DNA of 64,000 nt from Solidesulfovibrio sp. (GTDB taxonomy: Bacteria; Desulfobacterota; Desulfovibrionia; Desulfovibrionales; Desulfovibrionaceae). Positions 34,808 through 44,811 of the stretch are shown in pieces. The notes below the pieces were generated by a model that saw only the letters and a program-made list of their open reading frames with translations, was not told where the DNA came from and did no database searches. Each line of letters starts with the position of its first letter. The first letter of the stretch is position 1. The position numbers and the translations under genes were made by a program. The stretch is taken from NCBI RefSeq assembly GCF_038562415.1, contig NZ_JBCFBA010000005.1:127519-191518 (forward strand). The letters are read 5' to 3'.

Positions 34808-37209
34808 GGCGTCTCTCCGGCGCGACCGCGTGGCTCGCCGTTGCCGGCAAAGGGGATGCGCACGGTAAAGGTGGTCCCCAGCCCGGGTTCGGATTCGAAA
34901 TCGATGGAGCCGCCGTGCTTGACCACCACGATGTTGTGGGTGATGGCCAGGCCCTGGCCCGTGCCCTTGCCCACCTCCTTGGTGGTGAAGAAGGGGTCGA
35001 AGATCTTGGGCCGGTTCTCCTCGGGGATGCCCGTGCCGGAGTCGGACACGGACAGCTTGAGGTACTCCCCGTCGGCCTCGGTGGTGATGACGATGCGGCC
35101 CTTTTCGGCCGTGGCCTTGACCTTCTCGGCCACGGCGTGGGCGGCGTTGACCAGGATGTTGAGCAGGACCTGGTTGAAATCGCCGGGCAGGCACAACACC
35201 GGCGGCAGGCTCCGGTCGAGGGCGAGCTCCACGTCGGCCACGTATTTCCACTCGTTTTTGGCCACGATGACGGTGTTTTCCACGGCGGCGTTGATGTCGA
35301 CGAGGGTCTTGTCCTCGCCGCCGGGATGGGAGAACTTCTTCATGGCCGACACGATGGCCGTCACCCGGGCCACGCCCTCCACGGACTGTTCCAGGGCCCG
35401 GGGCGACTCGTCGAGAAGAAAGTCCAGGTCCGCCGCCGCCTTGGCCGCGGCGATCGCGTCCAGGGCCGCCGTGTCGCCGGCCGCCTCGGCCAGGCGCCGG
35501 GCCACGGCCTCGACCCCGGCCAGGGCCTGGGTGAGGCCGGCGAAGGCCGTGGACAGAAAATGCAGGTTGTCGCCGATGTACTGGGTGGGCGTGTTGATCT
35601 CGTGGGCGATGCCGGCGGCCAGTTCGCCCACGCTTTCGAGCTTCTGGGCCACGGCCAGTTGGCGTTCCAGGGCCTTGCGTTCGCTCACGTCGAAGACGAT
35701 CTCGAAAAGCCGCATTTCCCCGCGCCGCATGGCCGCGACCACGGTCTTGACCACGGGCACGATGCGCCCGTCGGGCCGCTCCAGGCGCATTTCCTCGTTG
35801 ACCAGGTTGCGCTCGGCCAGGGTGCACGAGGTCAGAGGACGGCCGTCGGCGTAGCGCCAGCCGATCTCCTGGCAGGTGCGGCCGACGATCTCCTGCCGGG
35901 CCCGGCCGCACAGCTCCTCGGCCACGGGGTTGACGTCCTCGATGACCAGGTTGCGGGGGTCGATGATGAAAATCCCGGCCCGGATGCCCGAAAGGATGCG
36001 GCGCAGCACCTCCTGCTCGTCGCGCAACGCCTTTTCCACCCCCTTGCTGTCCGTGACGTCCGTGGCCACGCCCACGATGCCTTGGGGCCGGCCCTCGGCG
36101 TCGTCGAAGCGGGCCCGGTGGAAGACCAGGTGCCGCTCCCGGCCCGAGGCGTCCTCCAGGGCCACCTCGAAGCGCTGCACGCCGCCCTGGTCGAGGAGTT
36201 CGCGGTCCTTGGCCGACAGGAATTCCCCGGTCTCCTCGGAAAAGATCTCATGGGCGGTCAGGCCCAGGGCGCTTTGGATGGAGACGCCCAGAAAGGTTTC
36301 GAAGGCCCGGTTGATGCCGATGTAGTGGCCTTGGGGATCCTGGACGTAGATGGGGTTGACGGCCGCGTCCATGAGGCTGCGCTGGAAGGACAGCTGGTTT
36401 TTGAGCTCGGTTTCGGCCCGGCGGCGGTCGGTGATGTCCTCGGCCACGGCCAGGACGCCCTCGGGCCGGCCGGTTTCGTCGCGGATGGCCGTGAGCGTGA
36501 CCCGGCACCAGACCACGCTCCCGTCGGGACGCAGGTAACGCTTTTCCCGGATCACGGTGTCCTTGCGGCCGGCCAGGAGTTCTTCGCGGTCGTTGCCGCG
36601 CGCGAGCAGGTCGTCGGGATGGGAGATGTCGACGAAGGAGCGGCCCACGAGGTCAATGGCCTCGCGGCCCACCATGCGGGCGAAGCGCTCGTTGACCTCC
36701 AGGAACAGCCCCTCCGGCGTCTGGCGGTTGACCCCGACCCCGGCCTGCTCGAAGACCACGCGAAACCGTCGCTCGCTTTCGGTGAGATCCTGGCAGCGCT
36801 GGGCCAGCAGTTCCTCGGCCCGCAGCCGCAACGCCCCCTCCAGGGCCACGGCCAGTTGGAACCGGTCCAGGGGCTTGAGCAGCAGCCCGTACGGCCGGGC
36901 CTCGGCCACCCCGGACAGGATGTCCAGTTCGCGGTGGGCGGTCATGAAGACCACGGGGATGCCCCGGGCGCCGAAAGCCCGTCCCAGGCCCAGGCCCGAG
37001 GCGGCGTCGGGCAACAGCACGTCGATAAGCGCGATGTCCGGGCCGAGCCGCGCGGCCATGTCCATGGCCGTCACGGCATCGGCGGCCGGGCCCAGGGCCT
37101 GGTAGCCCAGATGCGTGAGCAGACGGCGCAGCAGATCGGCCGAGACCGGATCGTCCTCGGCGATGAGAACGCGCTTGCGCTGCGCCGTGCTGGTGTCCTC
37201 GTGCGCCAT
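34804..37209 (-). CDS. Hybrid sensor kinase: N-terminal receiver, PAS domains, HisKA-HATPase
   Basis: About 801 residues from ATG 37209; a GTG at 37248 would add 13 residues, and neither start has a strong ribosome binding site. A receiver comes first (VLIAEDDPVSADLL; DIALIDVLLPDAASG). At least three PAS domains follow (FEQAGVGVNRQTPEGLFLEV; DAAVNPIYVQDPQGHYIGIN; GIRAGIFIIDPRNLVIEDV). HisKA (AGIAHEINTPTQYI) and HATPase (NILVNAAHAVAE; GKGTGQGLA) end the protein. It has no membrane segment, so it senses inside the cell. Its likely partner is the coupled HDOD response regulator. Confidence 0.92.
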   Translation of the reverse strand: MAHEDTSTAQRKRVLIAEDDPVSADLLRRLLTHLGYQALGPAADAVTAMDMAARLGPDIALIDVLLPDAASGLGLGRAFGARGIPVVFMTAHRELDILSGVAEARPYGLLLKPLDRFQLAVALEGALRLRAEELLAQRCQDLTESERRFRVVFEQAGVGVNRQTPEGLFLEVNERFARMVGREAIDLVGRSFVDISHPDDLLARGNDREELLAGRKDTVIREKRYLRPDGSVVWCRVTLTAIRDETGRPEGVLAVAEDITDRRRAETELKNQLSFQRSLMDAAVNPIYVQDPQGHYIGINRAFETFLGVSIQSALGLTAHEIFSEETGEFLSAKDRELLDQGGVQRFEVALEDASGRERHLVFHRARFDDAEGRPQGIVGVATDVTDSKGVEKALRDEQEVLRRILSGIRAGIFIIDPRNLVIEDVNPVAEELCGRARQEIVGRTCQEIGWRYADGRPLTSCTLAERNLVNEEMRLERPDGRIVPVVKTVVAAMRRGEMRLFEIVFDVSERKALERQLAVAQKLESVGELAAGIAHEINTPTQYIGDNLHFLSTAFAGLTQALAGVEAVARRLAEAAGDTAALDAIAAAKAAADLDFLLDESPRALEQSVEGVARVTAIVSAMKKFSHPGGEDKTLVDINAAVENTVIVAKNEWKYVADVELALDRSLPPVLCLPGDFNQVLLNILVNAAHAVAEKVKATAEKGRIVITTEADGEYLKLSVSDSGTGIPEENRPKIFDPFFTTKEVGKGTGQGLAITHNIVVVKHGGSIDFESEPGLGTTFTVRIPFAGNGEPRGRAGETP

Positions 37210-37285
37210 GCCACCGCCCGTCGCCAGGTTCTTCGCGGCAACTGGCACACCCTAGGGCAAAAGGAGGCCGGCGTTCAAGCACAAT

Positions 37286-37714
37286 TCACGATGCGGCGGC
37301 CTTGGCCCCGGCCCGGGCCACCAGATCGGCCAGGGTGATGCCGTCCAGGGCCTTGTGCATGGCGCTGGCCGCCTCGGCCCAGACCTCGCGCGTGAGGCAA
37401 TCGGCCAGGCGCGGGCAGGGCCGGCCCGGGTCGGCCCCGCATTCGACCAGGGAAAGCTCGCCCTCCAGGGTGCGCACGATGTCCCCCACCGTGATGGCCT
37501 CCAGGGGCTTGGCCAGTTCGTGGCCGCCGCGCGGCCCCCGCCGGCTGCGCACGAACCCGGCCTGCTTGAGCTCCCGCACCAGCTTCTCCAGGTATTTGAT
37601 GGACACGCCCTGCCGGGCGGCCACGTCCTTGATGCGTACCGGGCCGTCGTGGCCATGGAGCGCCATGTCCAGGATCATCCGGGTGCCATACCGGCTTCGG
37701 GTGGTGAGCTTCAT
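37286..37714 (-). CDS. Rrf2-family regulator with three-Cys cluster motif
   Basis: 142 residues. Winged helix at the N terminus (MKLTTRSRYGTRMILDMALHG; IKDVAARQGVSIKYLEKLV; SRRGPRGGHELAKP). Cys92, Cys100 and Cys106 (CGADPGRPCPRLADC) match the IscR/NsrR iron-sulfur cluster ligand set. It should sense redox, nitric oxide or cluster status. First gene of the operon with the kinase, HDOD and STAS genes, which suggests that it autoregulates that set. AGGAGG lies at a good distance from ATG 37714. Confidence 0.93.
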   Translation of the reverse strand: MKLTTRSRYGTRMILDMALHGHDGPVRIKDVAARQGVSIKYLEKLVRELKQAGFVRSRRGPRGGHELAKPLEAITVGDIVRTLEGELSLVECGADPGRPCPRLADCLTREVWAEAASAMHKALDGITLADLVARAGAKAAAS

Positions 37715-37782
37715 GATCGCCGCCTCCTGCCTGGCGGATGCGCGACTGACGGCCGCCGCGCGGGGCTGACATTCATACGCGG

Positions 37783-37811
37783 ATGGTAGAAAAATCGACG
37801 GACGGCGTCAA
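37783..37811 (-). promoter_or_regulatory. Sigma-70 promoter of the Rrf2-led operon
   Basis: On the minus strand TTGACG (37811-37806), 17 nt and TACCAT (37788-37783), about 70 bp upstream of ATG 37714. Confidence 0.55.
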
Positions 37812-37857
37812 CGCGCGCCGCGCGGCAGGCCCGCAACGAAAAATCCGTCGCCGGTCC

Positions 37858-37886
37858 TTGACAGGGGCGGGGGGTGGGCCTAAAGG
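37858..37886 (+). promoter_or_regulatory. Sigma-70 promoter of the tetR-like gene
   Basis: TTGACA (37858-37863), 17 nt, TAAAGG (37881-37886). An 18-bp palindrome lies directly over the expected transcription start. Confidence 0.6.
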
Positions 37887-37891
37887 AAAAC

Positions 37892-37909
37892 CGACTGAGC
37901 ACTCAGTCG
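37892..37909. promoter_or_regulatory. TetR operator palindrome
   Basis: CGACTGAG-CA-CTCAGTCG, a perfect 8-2-8 inverted repeat between the promoter (37858-37886) and ATG 37928. The TGAG/CTCA core is common in TetR-family operators; autorepression is expected. Confidence 0.75.
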
Positions 37910-37927
37910 AATTGTGCCGGACTTCAC

Positions 37928-38509
37928 ATGACACGCAAAGAAGCCATACGCTACGCCGCCACGGTGCTGTTCGCCCACAAGGGCTTCCAGGAGACCACCA
38001 TGCAGGACATCTGCAAGGTCACCGGGACGGCCGAAGGGACGATCTTTTATCATTTCAAGAGCAAGGAAGGCCTGCTCATCGCCATCCTCGAACAGGCCAA
38101 GACCCGCATCCTGGAGGAGTACGACGCCGCCTTCACCGGCCGGGCCTTCGCCTCGGGCCTGGAGATGATGGAGGAGGCCGTGGCCCACTATTTCCACCTG
38201 GCCGGGGTCATGGAGCACGAGTTCACCCTGCTCCAGCGCCAGTTCCCCCACCAGCTGGCCGAGGACAACCCCGAATGCCGCGCCCACCTGGCCGCCATCT
38301 ACAACTGCCTGACCGACATCTTCGAGCGGGTGGTGCGCACCGGCCAGGCCGACGGTTCCATGGCCGATTTTCCGCCCCGGGAGACGGCCATGATCCTGTT
38401 CGCCATGGTGGACGGCCTGCTGCGGCTTAAAACCTGCAACCTCTACGACGCCGGGGCGCTGTACGACGAGCTGATCGCATCCTGCCGCAGGATGCTGGCA
38501 AAAAAGTGA
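37928..38509 (+). CDS. TetR-family regulator
   Basis: 193 residues from ATG 37928 (MTRKEAIRYAATVLFAHKGF); an earlier ATG at 37874 would place the promoter and operator inside the gene. The helix-turn-helix reads TTMQDICKVTGTAEGTIFYHFKSKEGLL in two overlapping helices, followed by a variable ligand domain. It is the first gene before the SulP permease (12 bp away), so it likely controls that transporter and the signalling genes after it. Confidence 0.94.
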   Translation: MTRKEAIRYAATVLFAHKGFQETTMQDICKVTGTAEGTIFYHFKSKEGLLIAILEQAKTRILEEYDAAFTGRAFASGLEMMEEAVAHYFHLAGVMEHEFTLLQRQFPHQLAEDNPECRAHLAAIYNCLTDIFERVVRTGQADGSMADFPPRETAMILFAMVDGLLRLKTCNLYDAGALYDELIASCRRMLAKK

Positions 38510-38521
38510 CGGGAGATGCCG

Positions 38522-40651
38522 ATGCTGCTACGAATCTTTCCTTTCCTCGGCTGGTTTTCGGGCTACGACATGGCCAAGCTGCGCGCCGACGCCATTGCCG
38601 GACTCACCGTGGCCCTGGTGCTCATCCCGCAATCCATGGCCTACGCCCAGCTGGCCGGCATGCCGCCGTACTACGGCCTGTACGCCTCGTTTCTGCCGCC
38701 GCTGGTGGCCGCCCTGTTCGGCTCCAGCCGCCAGCTGGCCACGGGGCCGGTGGCCGTGGTGTCGCTGATGACCTCGGCCTCGCTGGCCCCCCTGGCCACG
38801 GCCGGCTCGGAAGGCTACATCGCCTACGCCATCCTTTTGGCCCTGCTGGTCGGCGTCTTCCAGTTCCTCTTGGGCGTCCTGCGCCTGGGCCTGGTCGTCA
38901 ACTTCCTGTCCCACCCGGTGGTCAACGGCTTCACCAACGCCGGCGCGCTCATTATCGCCTCCTCCCAGCTGTCCAAGATGTTCGGCGTGTCCGTGGACGA
39001 CGCCGAGCACTACTACGAGACCATCGGCCGGGTGGTGGCCGCCGCCTGGCACCACACCCACTGGCCGACCTTCATCATGGGCGCGGCGGCCTTCGCCATC
39101 ATGTTCGGGCTTAAAAAGCTCAACCCGCGCATCCCCAACGTGCTGGTGGCTGTGGTCATCACCACGGTCGTCTCCTGGGCCATCGGCTTCGAGCACAACG
39201 CCACGGTGGATTTGAGCACCATCAAGTCCGCCCCGGTGGTGGCCGACATCGAGGCCTTCAACAAGGCCGCCGCGGCCCTGCCGGCCATCGCCGCCAAGCG
39301 CGCCGAGATCACCCCGCGCGAGGACGCGGCCAAGGCCTCGGGCGACCCCTCGGCCATCCTGGCCGTGGACCACGACATCGCCCTGCTCGACCTGGACAAG
39401 GTCAAGGCCCAAAAGGAGGCCGCCGCCTCCCGGGCCAAGCTGCGCAACTACCTGCTCACCGGCGTGACGGGCGCGGGCGGCAGCCTCACCTTCTACGAAA
39501 AGGGCCAGACCCCGGCCGAGGCCAAAACCGATGGCCGCACCTGGATTCTGCGCGTGGGCAACAGCCCCCTCAAAACGGACAAACTGCTGCTCATCGGCGG
39601 CGGCCAGGTGGTGGGCGTGGTCCCCTCGGGCCTGCCGTCGTTCACCATCCCCAGCCTCGACATCAAGGCGATTGTCCGGCTCCTGCCGTTCGCGGCCATC
39701 ATCTCGCTGCTGGGCTTCATGGAAGCCATCTCCATCGCCAAGGCCATGGCCGCCAAGACCGGCCAACGCCTGGACCCCAACCAGGAGCTCATCGGCCAGG
39801 GCCTGGCCAACATCCTCGGCGCCGTGGGCAAGAGCTACCCGGCCTCGGGCTCGTTCTCCCGCTCGGCCGTCAACCTGCAGGCCGGCGCGGTCACGGGCTT
39901 TTCCTCGGTATTCACCAGCGCCACCGTGGTCATCGCCCTGTTCTTCTTCACCCCGCTGCTCTACCACCTGCCGCAAAGCGTGCTGGCCGCGGTCATCATG
40001 ATGGCCGTCATCGGGCTACTCAACGCCACGGGCTTCATCCACGCCTGGAAGGCCCAGTGGTACGACGGGGCCATCTCCATCATCACCTTCCTGTGCACCC
40101 TGGCCTTCGCCCCCCATCTGGACAAGGGCATCATGATCGGCGTGGTGCTGTCGCTTCTGGTGTTCCTCTACAAGAGCATGCGCCCGCGCGTGGCCTCCCT
40201 GTCGCTGACCGAGGACAGCGCCTACCGCGACGCCTCGGTGTTTCGGCTGGCCGAGTGCCCCTACGTGGCCGTGGTCCGCTTCGACGGCACCCTTTTCTTC
40301 GCCAACGCGAGCTTCCTGGAAGACCAGATCACCGAGCGCATGCAGGCCGGCAAATCGCTTCGGCACATCATCCTGGCCGCCGACGGCGTCAACGACATGG
40401 ACGCCTCGGGCGAGGAGGCCCTGTCACTGCTCGTCGACCGGGTGCGCAGCGCCGGCCTTGACATCTCCCTTTGCGGCGTGAAGGAATCCGTCATGGACGT
40501 CATGAAGCGCACCCACCTTCTGGAGCATATCGGCGAGGACCACCTCTATCCCGACCTCGGCCAGGCGCTTTGCGCCGTGCACCAGGATTCCTGGCATAGC
40601 CCGGGGGAAAGCTGTCCCCTGACCAGCGTCTGCCGCCTGCCCGGCGCGTAA
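38522..40651 (+). CDS. SulP-family sulfate/anion permease with STAS domain and large loop insert
   Basis: 709 residues from ATG 38522, which is better spaced from GGGAG than the ATG at 38516. N-terminal SulP core (VALVLIPQSMAYAQLAGMPPYYGLYAS), about ten or more membrane segments, and a C-terminal STAS domain (~560-680; FDGTLFFANASFLED; NDMDASGEEAL). Residues ~223-365, between two membrane blocks, form a charged, partly helical insert (FNKAAAALPAIAAKRAEITP) that SulP proteins normally lack. Substrate is probably sulfate, bicarbonate or another oxyanion. The C-terminal tail has two extra cysteines (GESCPLTSVC). Confidence 0.93.
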   Translation: MLLRIFPFLGWFSGYDMAKLRADAIAGLTVALVLIPQSMAYAQLAGMPPYYGLYASFLPPLVAALFGSSRQLATGPVAVVSLMTSASLAPLATAGSEGYIAYAILLALLVGVFQFLLGVLRLGLVVNFLSHPVVNGFTNAGALIIASSQLSKMFGVSVDDAEHYYETIGRVVAAAWHHTHWPTFIMGAAAFAIMFGLKKLNPRIPNVLVAVVITTVVSWAIGFEHNATVDLSTIKSAPVVADIEAFNKAAAALPAIAAKRAEITPREDAAKASGDPSAILAVDHDIALLDLDKVKAQKEAAASRAKLRNYLLTGVTGAGGSLTFYEKGQTPAEAKTDGRTWILRVGNSPLKTDKLLLIGGGQVVGVVPSGLPSFTIPSLDIKAIVRLLPFAAIISLLGFMEAISIAKAMAAKTGQRLDPNQELIGQGLANILGAVGKSYPASGSFSRSAVNLQAGAVTGFSSVFTSATVVIALFFFTPLLYHLPQSVLAAVIMMAVIGLLNATGFIHAWKAQWYDGAISIITFLCTLAFAPHLDKGIMIGVVLSLLVFLYKSMRPRVASLSLTEDSAYRDASVFRLAECPYVAVVRFDGTLFFANASFLEDQITERMQAGKSLRHIILAADGVNDMDASGEEALSLLVDRVRSAGLDISLCGVKESVMDVMKRTHLLEHIGEDHLYPDLGQALCAVHQDSWHSPGESCPLTSVCRLPGA

Positions 40652-40673
40652 GCACGATCACAAGGAGCGACCC

Positions 40674-41900
40674 ATGTCCGTCATCTCCCTTTTCAGCGGC
40701 GCCTTTTGCAAGGACGAGTCCGTCAGCGCGGCCCTGGCCGGCACCACGGGATTGCCCATCGTCCGCGACGCCGACCTGGTCGGTCTGGCCGCCAAGCTCT
40801 CGGGGCTTGGCGCCGAGAAAATCGAAAAGGCCTTTGCGGCCAAGACCTCGGTGTTCAACAAGTTCACCCACGAGAAACAGCGCGCCGTGTCCTGGCTGCG
40901 CCTGGCCCTGGCCACGGAACTGGCGGAGCGGGAAGGGCTGCTGGTTTCCGGGTTCTGCGCCCTGCTGCCGCCGCGCGACATCGCCCACGTGCTGCGGGTG
41001 TGCCTGATCGCCGACGCCGCCTTCCGCCGGGCCGTGGCCGCCGAGGAAGCCGGGCTGGCCGACCGCGAGGCCCAGCGCGCCCTGGAAAAAAGCGACGAGG
41101 ACCGCGCCCTGTGGGCGGCCCAGGTCACGGCTTCCAAGGACCCCTGGGCCCCGGCCCTCTACGACATGGTCGTGCCCATGGACAAGGCCACCGTGGACGA
41201 GGCCGCCGCCCTTGTCGTCAAGCACCTGGCCGATCCGGCCGTGCGCGTCACCGAGGCCTCCAGGGCCTGCGCCCGGGATTTCCTCCTGGCCGCCCGGGTG
41301 GAGACCGTGGTCACGGGCAAGGGCCACGACGTGGCCGTTTCGGCCAAGGACGGCGTGGTCTTTTTGACCATCAACAAGAAGGTCCTGCTCCTCGACCGCC
41401 TGGAAAACGAACTGCGCGCCATCGCCGGCAAGGTCGAGGGCGTCACCGACGTGGTGACCAAGGTCGGCAAGGGCTACTACCAGACCGACATCTACCGCCG
41501 GGCCGATTTCGAGATGCCCACCAAGGTCCTGCTCGTCGACGACGAACGCGAATTCGTCCAGACCCTGTCCGAGCGCCTGTCCATGCGCGAGGTCGGCTCC
41601 CACGCCGTGTTCGACGGCGAATCGGCCCTGCGCATGATGGCCGACGACGAGCCGGAAGTGATGGTGCTCGACCTCAAGATGCCGGGCATCGACGGCCTGG
41701 AGGTGCTCAAGCGCACCAAGGCCGACCGCCCGGACGTCGAGGTCATCATCCTCACCGGCCACGGCTCCGAGGCCGACCGCGAGGAATGCATGCGCCTGGG
41801 CGCCTTCGCCTACCTGCAAAAACCCGTGGACATCGAGCTGTTAAGCGATACCCTCAAGCGGGCCAACGAGAAGGTCCAGGCCAGGAAGGCCGGGGCTTAG
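40674..41900 (+). CDS. Cytidylate-kinase-like / BON-like / receiver fusion protein
   Basis: 408 residues; CAAGGAG precedes ATG 40674. Residues 1-180 resemble the cytidylate-kinase-like (AAA_26) family, but the P-loop GxxxxGKG is replaced by FSGAFCKDES, so nucleotide kinase activity is doubtful. Residues ~185-270 look like a BON domain (VETVVTGKGHDVAVSAKDG; VEGVTDVVTKV). Residues ~281-400 are a receiver (VLLVDDERE; Asp333 in VLDLKMPGIDG; LTGHGSE; LQKPVD). It follows the SulP gene by 22 bp and precedes a sensor kinase, so it likely takes part in an ion-transport signalling pathway. Confidence 0.85.
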   Translation: MSVISLFSGAFCKDESVSAALAGTTGLPIVRDADLVGLAAKLSGLGAEKIEKAFAAKTSVFNKFTHEKQRAVSWLRLALATELAEREGLLVSGFCALLPPRDIAHVLRVCLIADAAFRRAVAAEEAGLADREAQRALEKSDEDRALWAAQVTASKDPWAPALYDMVVPMDKATVDEAAALVVKHLADPAVRVTEASRACARDFLLAARVETVVTGKGHDVAVSAKDGVVFLTINKKVLLLDRLENELRAIAGKVEGVTDVVTKVGKGYYQTDIYRRADFEMPTKVLLVDDEREFVQTLSERLSMREVGSHAVFDGESALRMMADDEPEVMVLDLKMPGIDGLEVLKRTKADRPDVEVIILTGHGSEADREECMRLGAFAYLQKPVDIELLSDTLKRANEKVQARKAGA

Positions 41901-41906
41901 CCTCCG

Positions 41907-41940
41907 CGCGGCCGCCGGGCGCGAACGCCCGGCGGCCGCG
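41907..41940. other. 15-bp GC hairpin between signalling genes
   Basis: The arms 41907-41921 and 41926-41940 are perfectly complementary with a CGAA tetraloop. There is no T-tract. It could slow or partly end transcription between the fusion protein and the kinase genes, or stabilise the mRNA. Confidence 0.5.
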
Positions 41941-41967
41941 GTCCGACCGGCGAAGAGGACTGCCGCC

Positions 41968-43684
<1,717 letters not shown>

Positions 43685-43707
<23 letters not shown>

Positions 43708-44047
43708 CGAAACGGAACTGGTTTCGGCCCTGGCCGAACGCCTGCGCCTGCGCGGCATCGAAACGGACTTCGCCACCGACGGCGACGCCGCCGCGGACAA
43801 GGTGCGGGCGAACGCCTACGACCTGGCCGTGCTGGACATGAAAATGCCGGGCCTAAGCGGCCTGGACCTCAAGAAAAAACTCCAGCGCCTGCGGCCGGGC
43901 ATGCGCTTCATTTTCATGACCGGCCACGGTTCCGAGGAAGACTTCCGGGCCGGCTCGGCCGAGGCCGCCGGCTACCTGGTCAAGCCCGTGCGCATCGAGG
44001 CGCTCATCGCCGCCGTCCAGGCCGCCCTGGCCGGCGGGCAGGGCTGA
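43685..44047 (+). CDS. Single-domain response regulator
   Basis: 120 residues from GTG 43685, with AAAGGAG 5 nt upstream and overlapping the kinase gene by 23 bp. Receiver only: LLLVDDETE, Asp51 (VLDMKMPGLSG), FMTGHGSEEDF and LVKPVR. Translational coupling to the kinase makes the pairing strong. No output domain; the kinase-like remnant encoded next is a possible phosphotransfer partner. Confidence 0.94.
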
Positions 44048-44058
44048 AGGAGGCTCCC

Positions 44059-44676
44059 ATGCCGGCAAACGACGACCTGCGCTTTTTCGGGACCGTGTGC
44101 GCCTCGGTCTCCCACGAGCTCAAAAACGTCCTGGCCGTGATGCACGAACAGGCCGGGCTCCTGGGCGACCTGGCCCTGATGGCCGAGCGGGGCATGCCGC
44201 TCGACCCCTGCCGCCTGGCCGCCGCCGCCGACTGCCTGCTCAAGCAGGTCCGGCGCGGTGACGCCATCCTCACCAATATCAGCAGGTTCGCCCACACCAC
44301 CGACGCCTCGGCCAAGCCCGTCGACCTGGCCGAGGCCGCCAGCCTGGCCGTGGCCCTGTGCCGGCGCCGGGCCGACATGCGCCAAGTCTGCCTGGCCGCC
44401 GAGCCCGGCCAGGCCGTCTGCGCGGCCGTCGATCCTTTCCTGGCCGTGCGCCTGTTGGCCTCCTGCCTGGACCGGGCCATGGACGCGCCCGGGGCCGAAA
44501 AAACCATCCGCGTCGCGGCGGCCGACTCCCCGGACGGCCCGGCCGTGACCCTGGCCGGCCTGGCCGGGGACGCCGCCATCCCCGACGACGACCCCTTGCG
44601 AGCCCTGGCGGCGGGCCTTGGCGCCCGGCTTCGCCGCGAGGCCGCCAGCCTGTCCGTGATCTGGCCCCGCCCCTGA
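44059..44676 (+). CDS. Truncated histidine kinase-like / phosphotransfer protein
   Basis: 205 residues with AAGGAGG before ATG. The dimerisation/phosphoacceptor helix is recognisable (VCASVSHELKNVLAVMHEQA, with the His). The region that should be the ATPase domain lacks the N-box Asn (LLASCLDRAMDA in place of LLxNxxxNAxxA) and the glycine boxes. It may serve as a phosphotransfer protein or a decoy for the receivers encoded upstream. It ends the signalling operon. Confidence 0.75.
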   Translation: MPANDDLRFFGTVCASVSHELKNVLAVMHEQAGLLGDLALMAERGMPLDPCRLAAAADCLLKQVRRGDAILTNISRFAHTTDASAKPVDLAEAASLAVALCRRRADMRQVCLAAEPGQAVCAAVDPFLAVRLLASCLDRAMDAPGAEKTIRVAAADSPDGPAVTLAGLAGDAAIPDDDPLRALAAGLGARLRREAASLSVIWPRP

Positions 44677-44811
44677 CGGGCGTCTCCTTCCCGACTCCGC
44701 CCCTCGCGCGGGGGCTTGGCTCGGCGGCTTGATTGCTTTATTGTAATCAGCTTGCCGTGCCATCCCGGCCCCGGCCCACCAGGCCACCCCGCCGCGCGAA
44801 AGGAGCGCCCC

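Noticed and set aside
37874-37927. Longer start of the TetR-family protein
   Set aside because: It would place the -10 element and operator inside the gene; ATG 37928 matches the family start.
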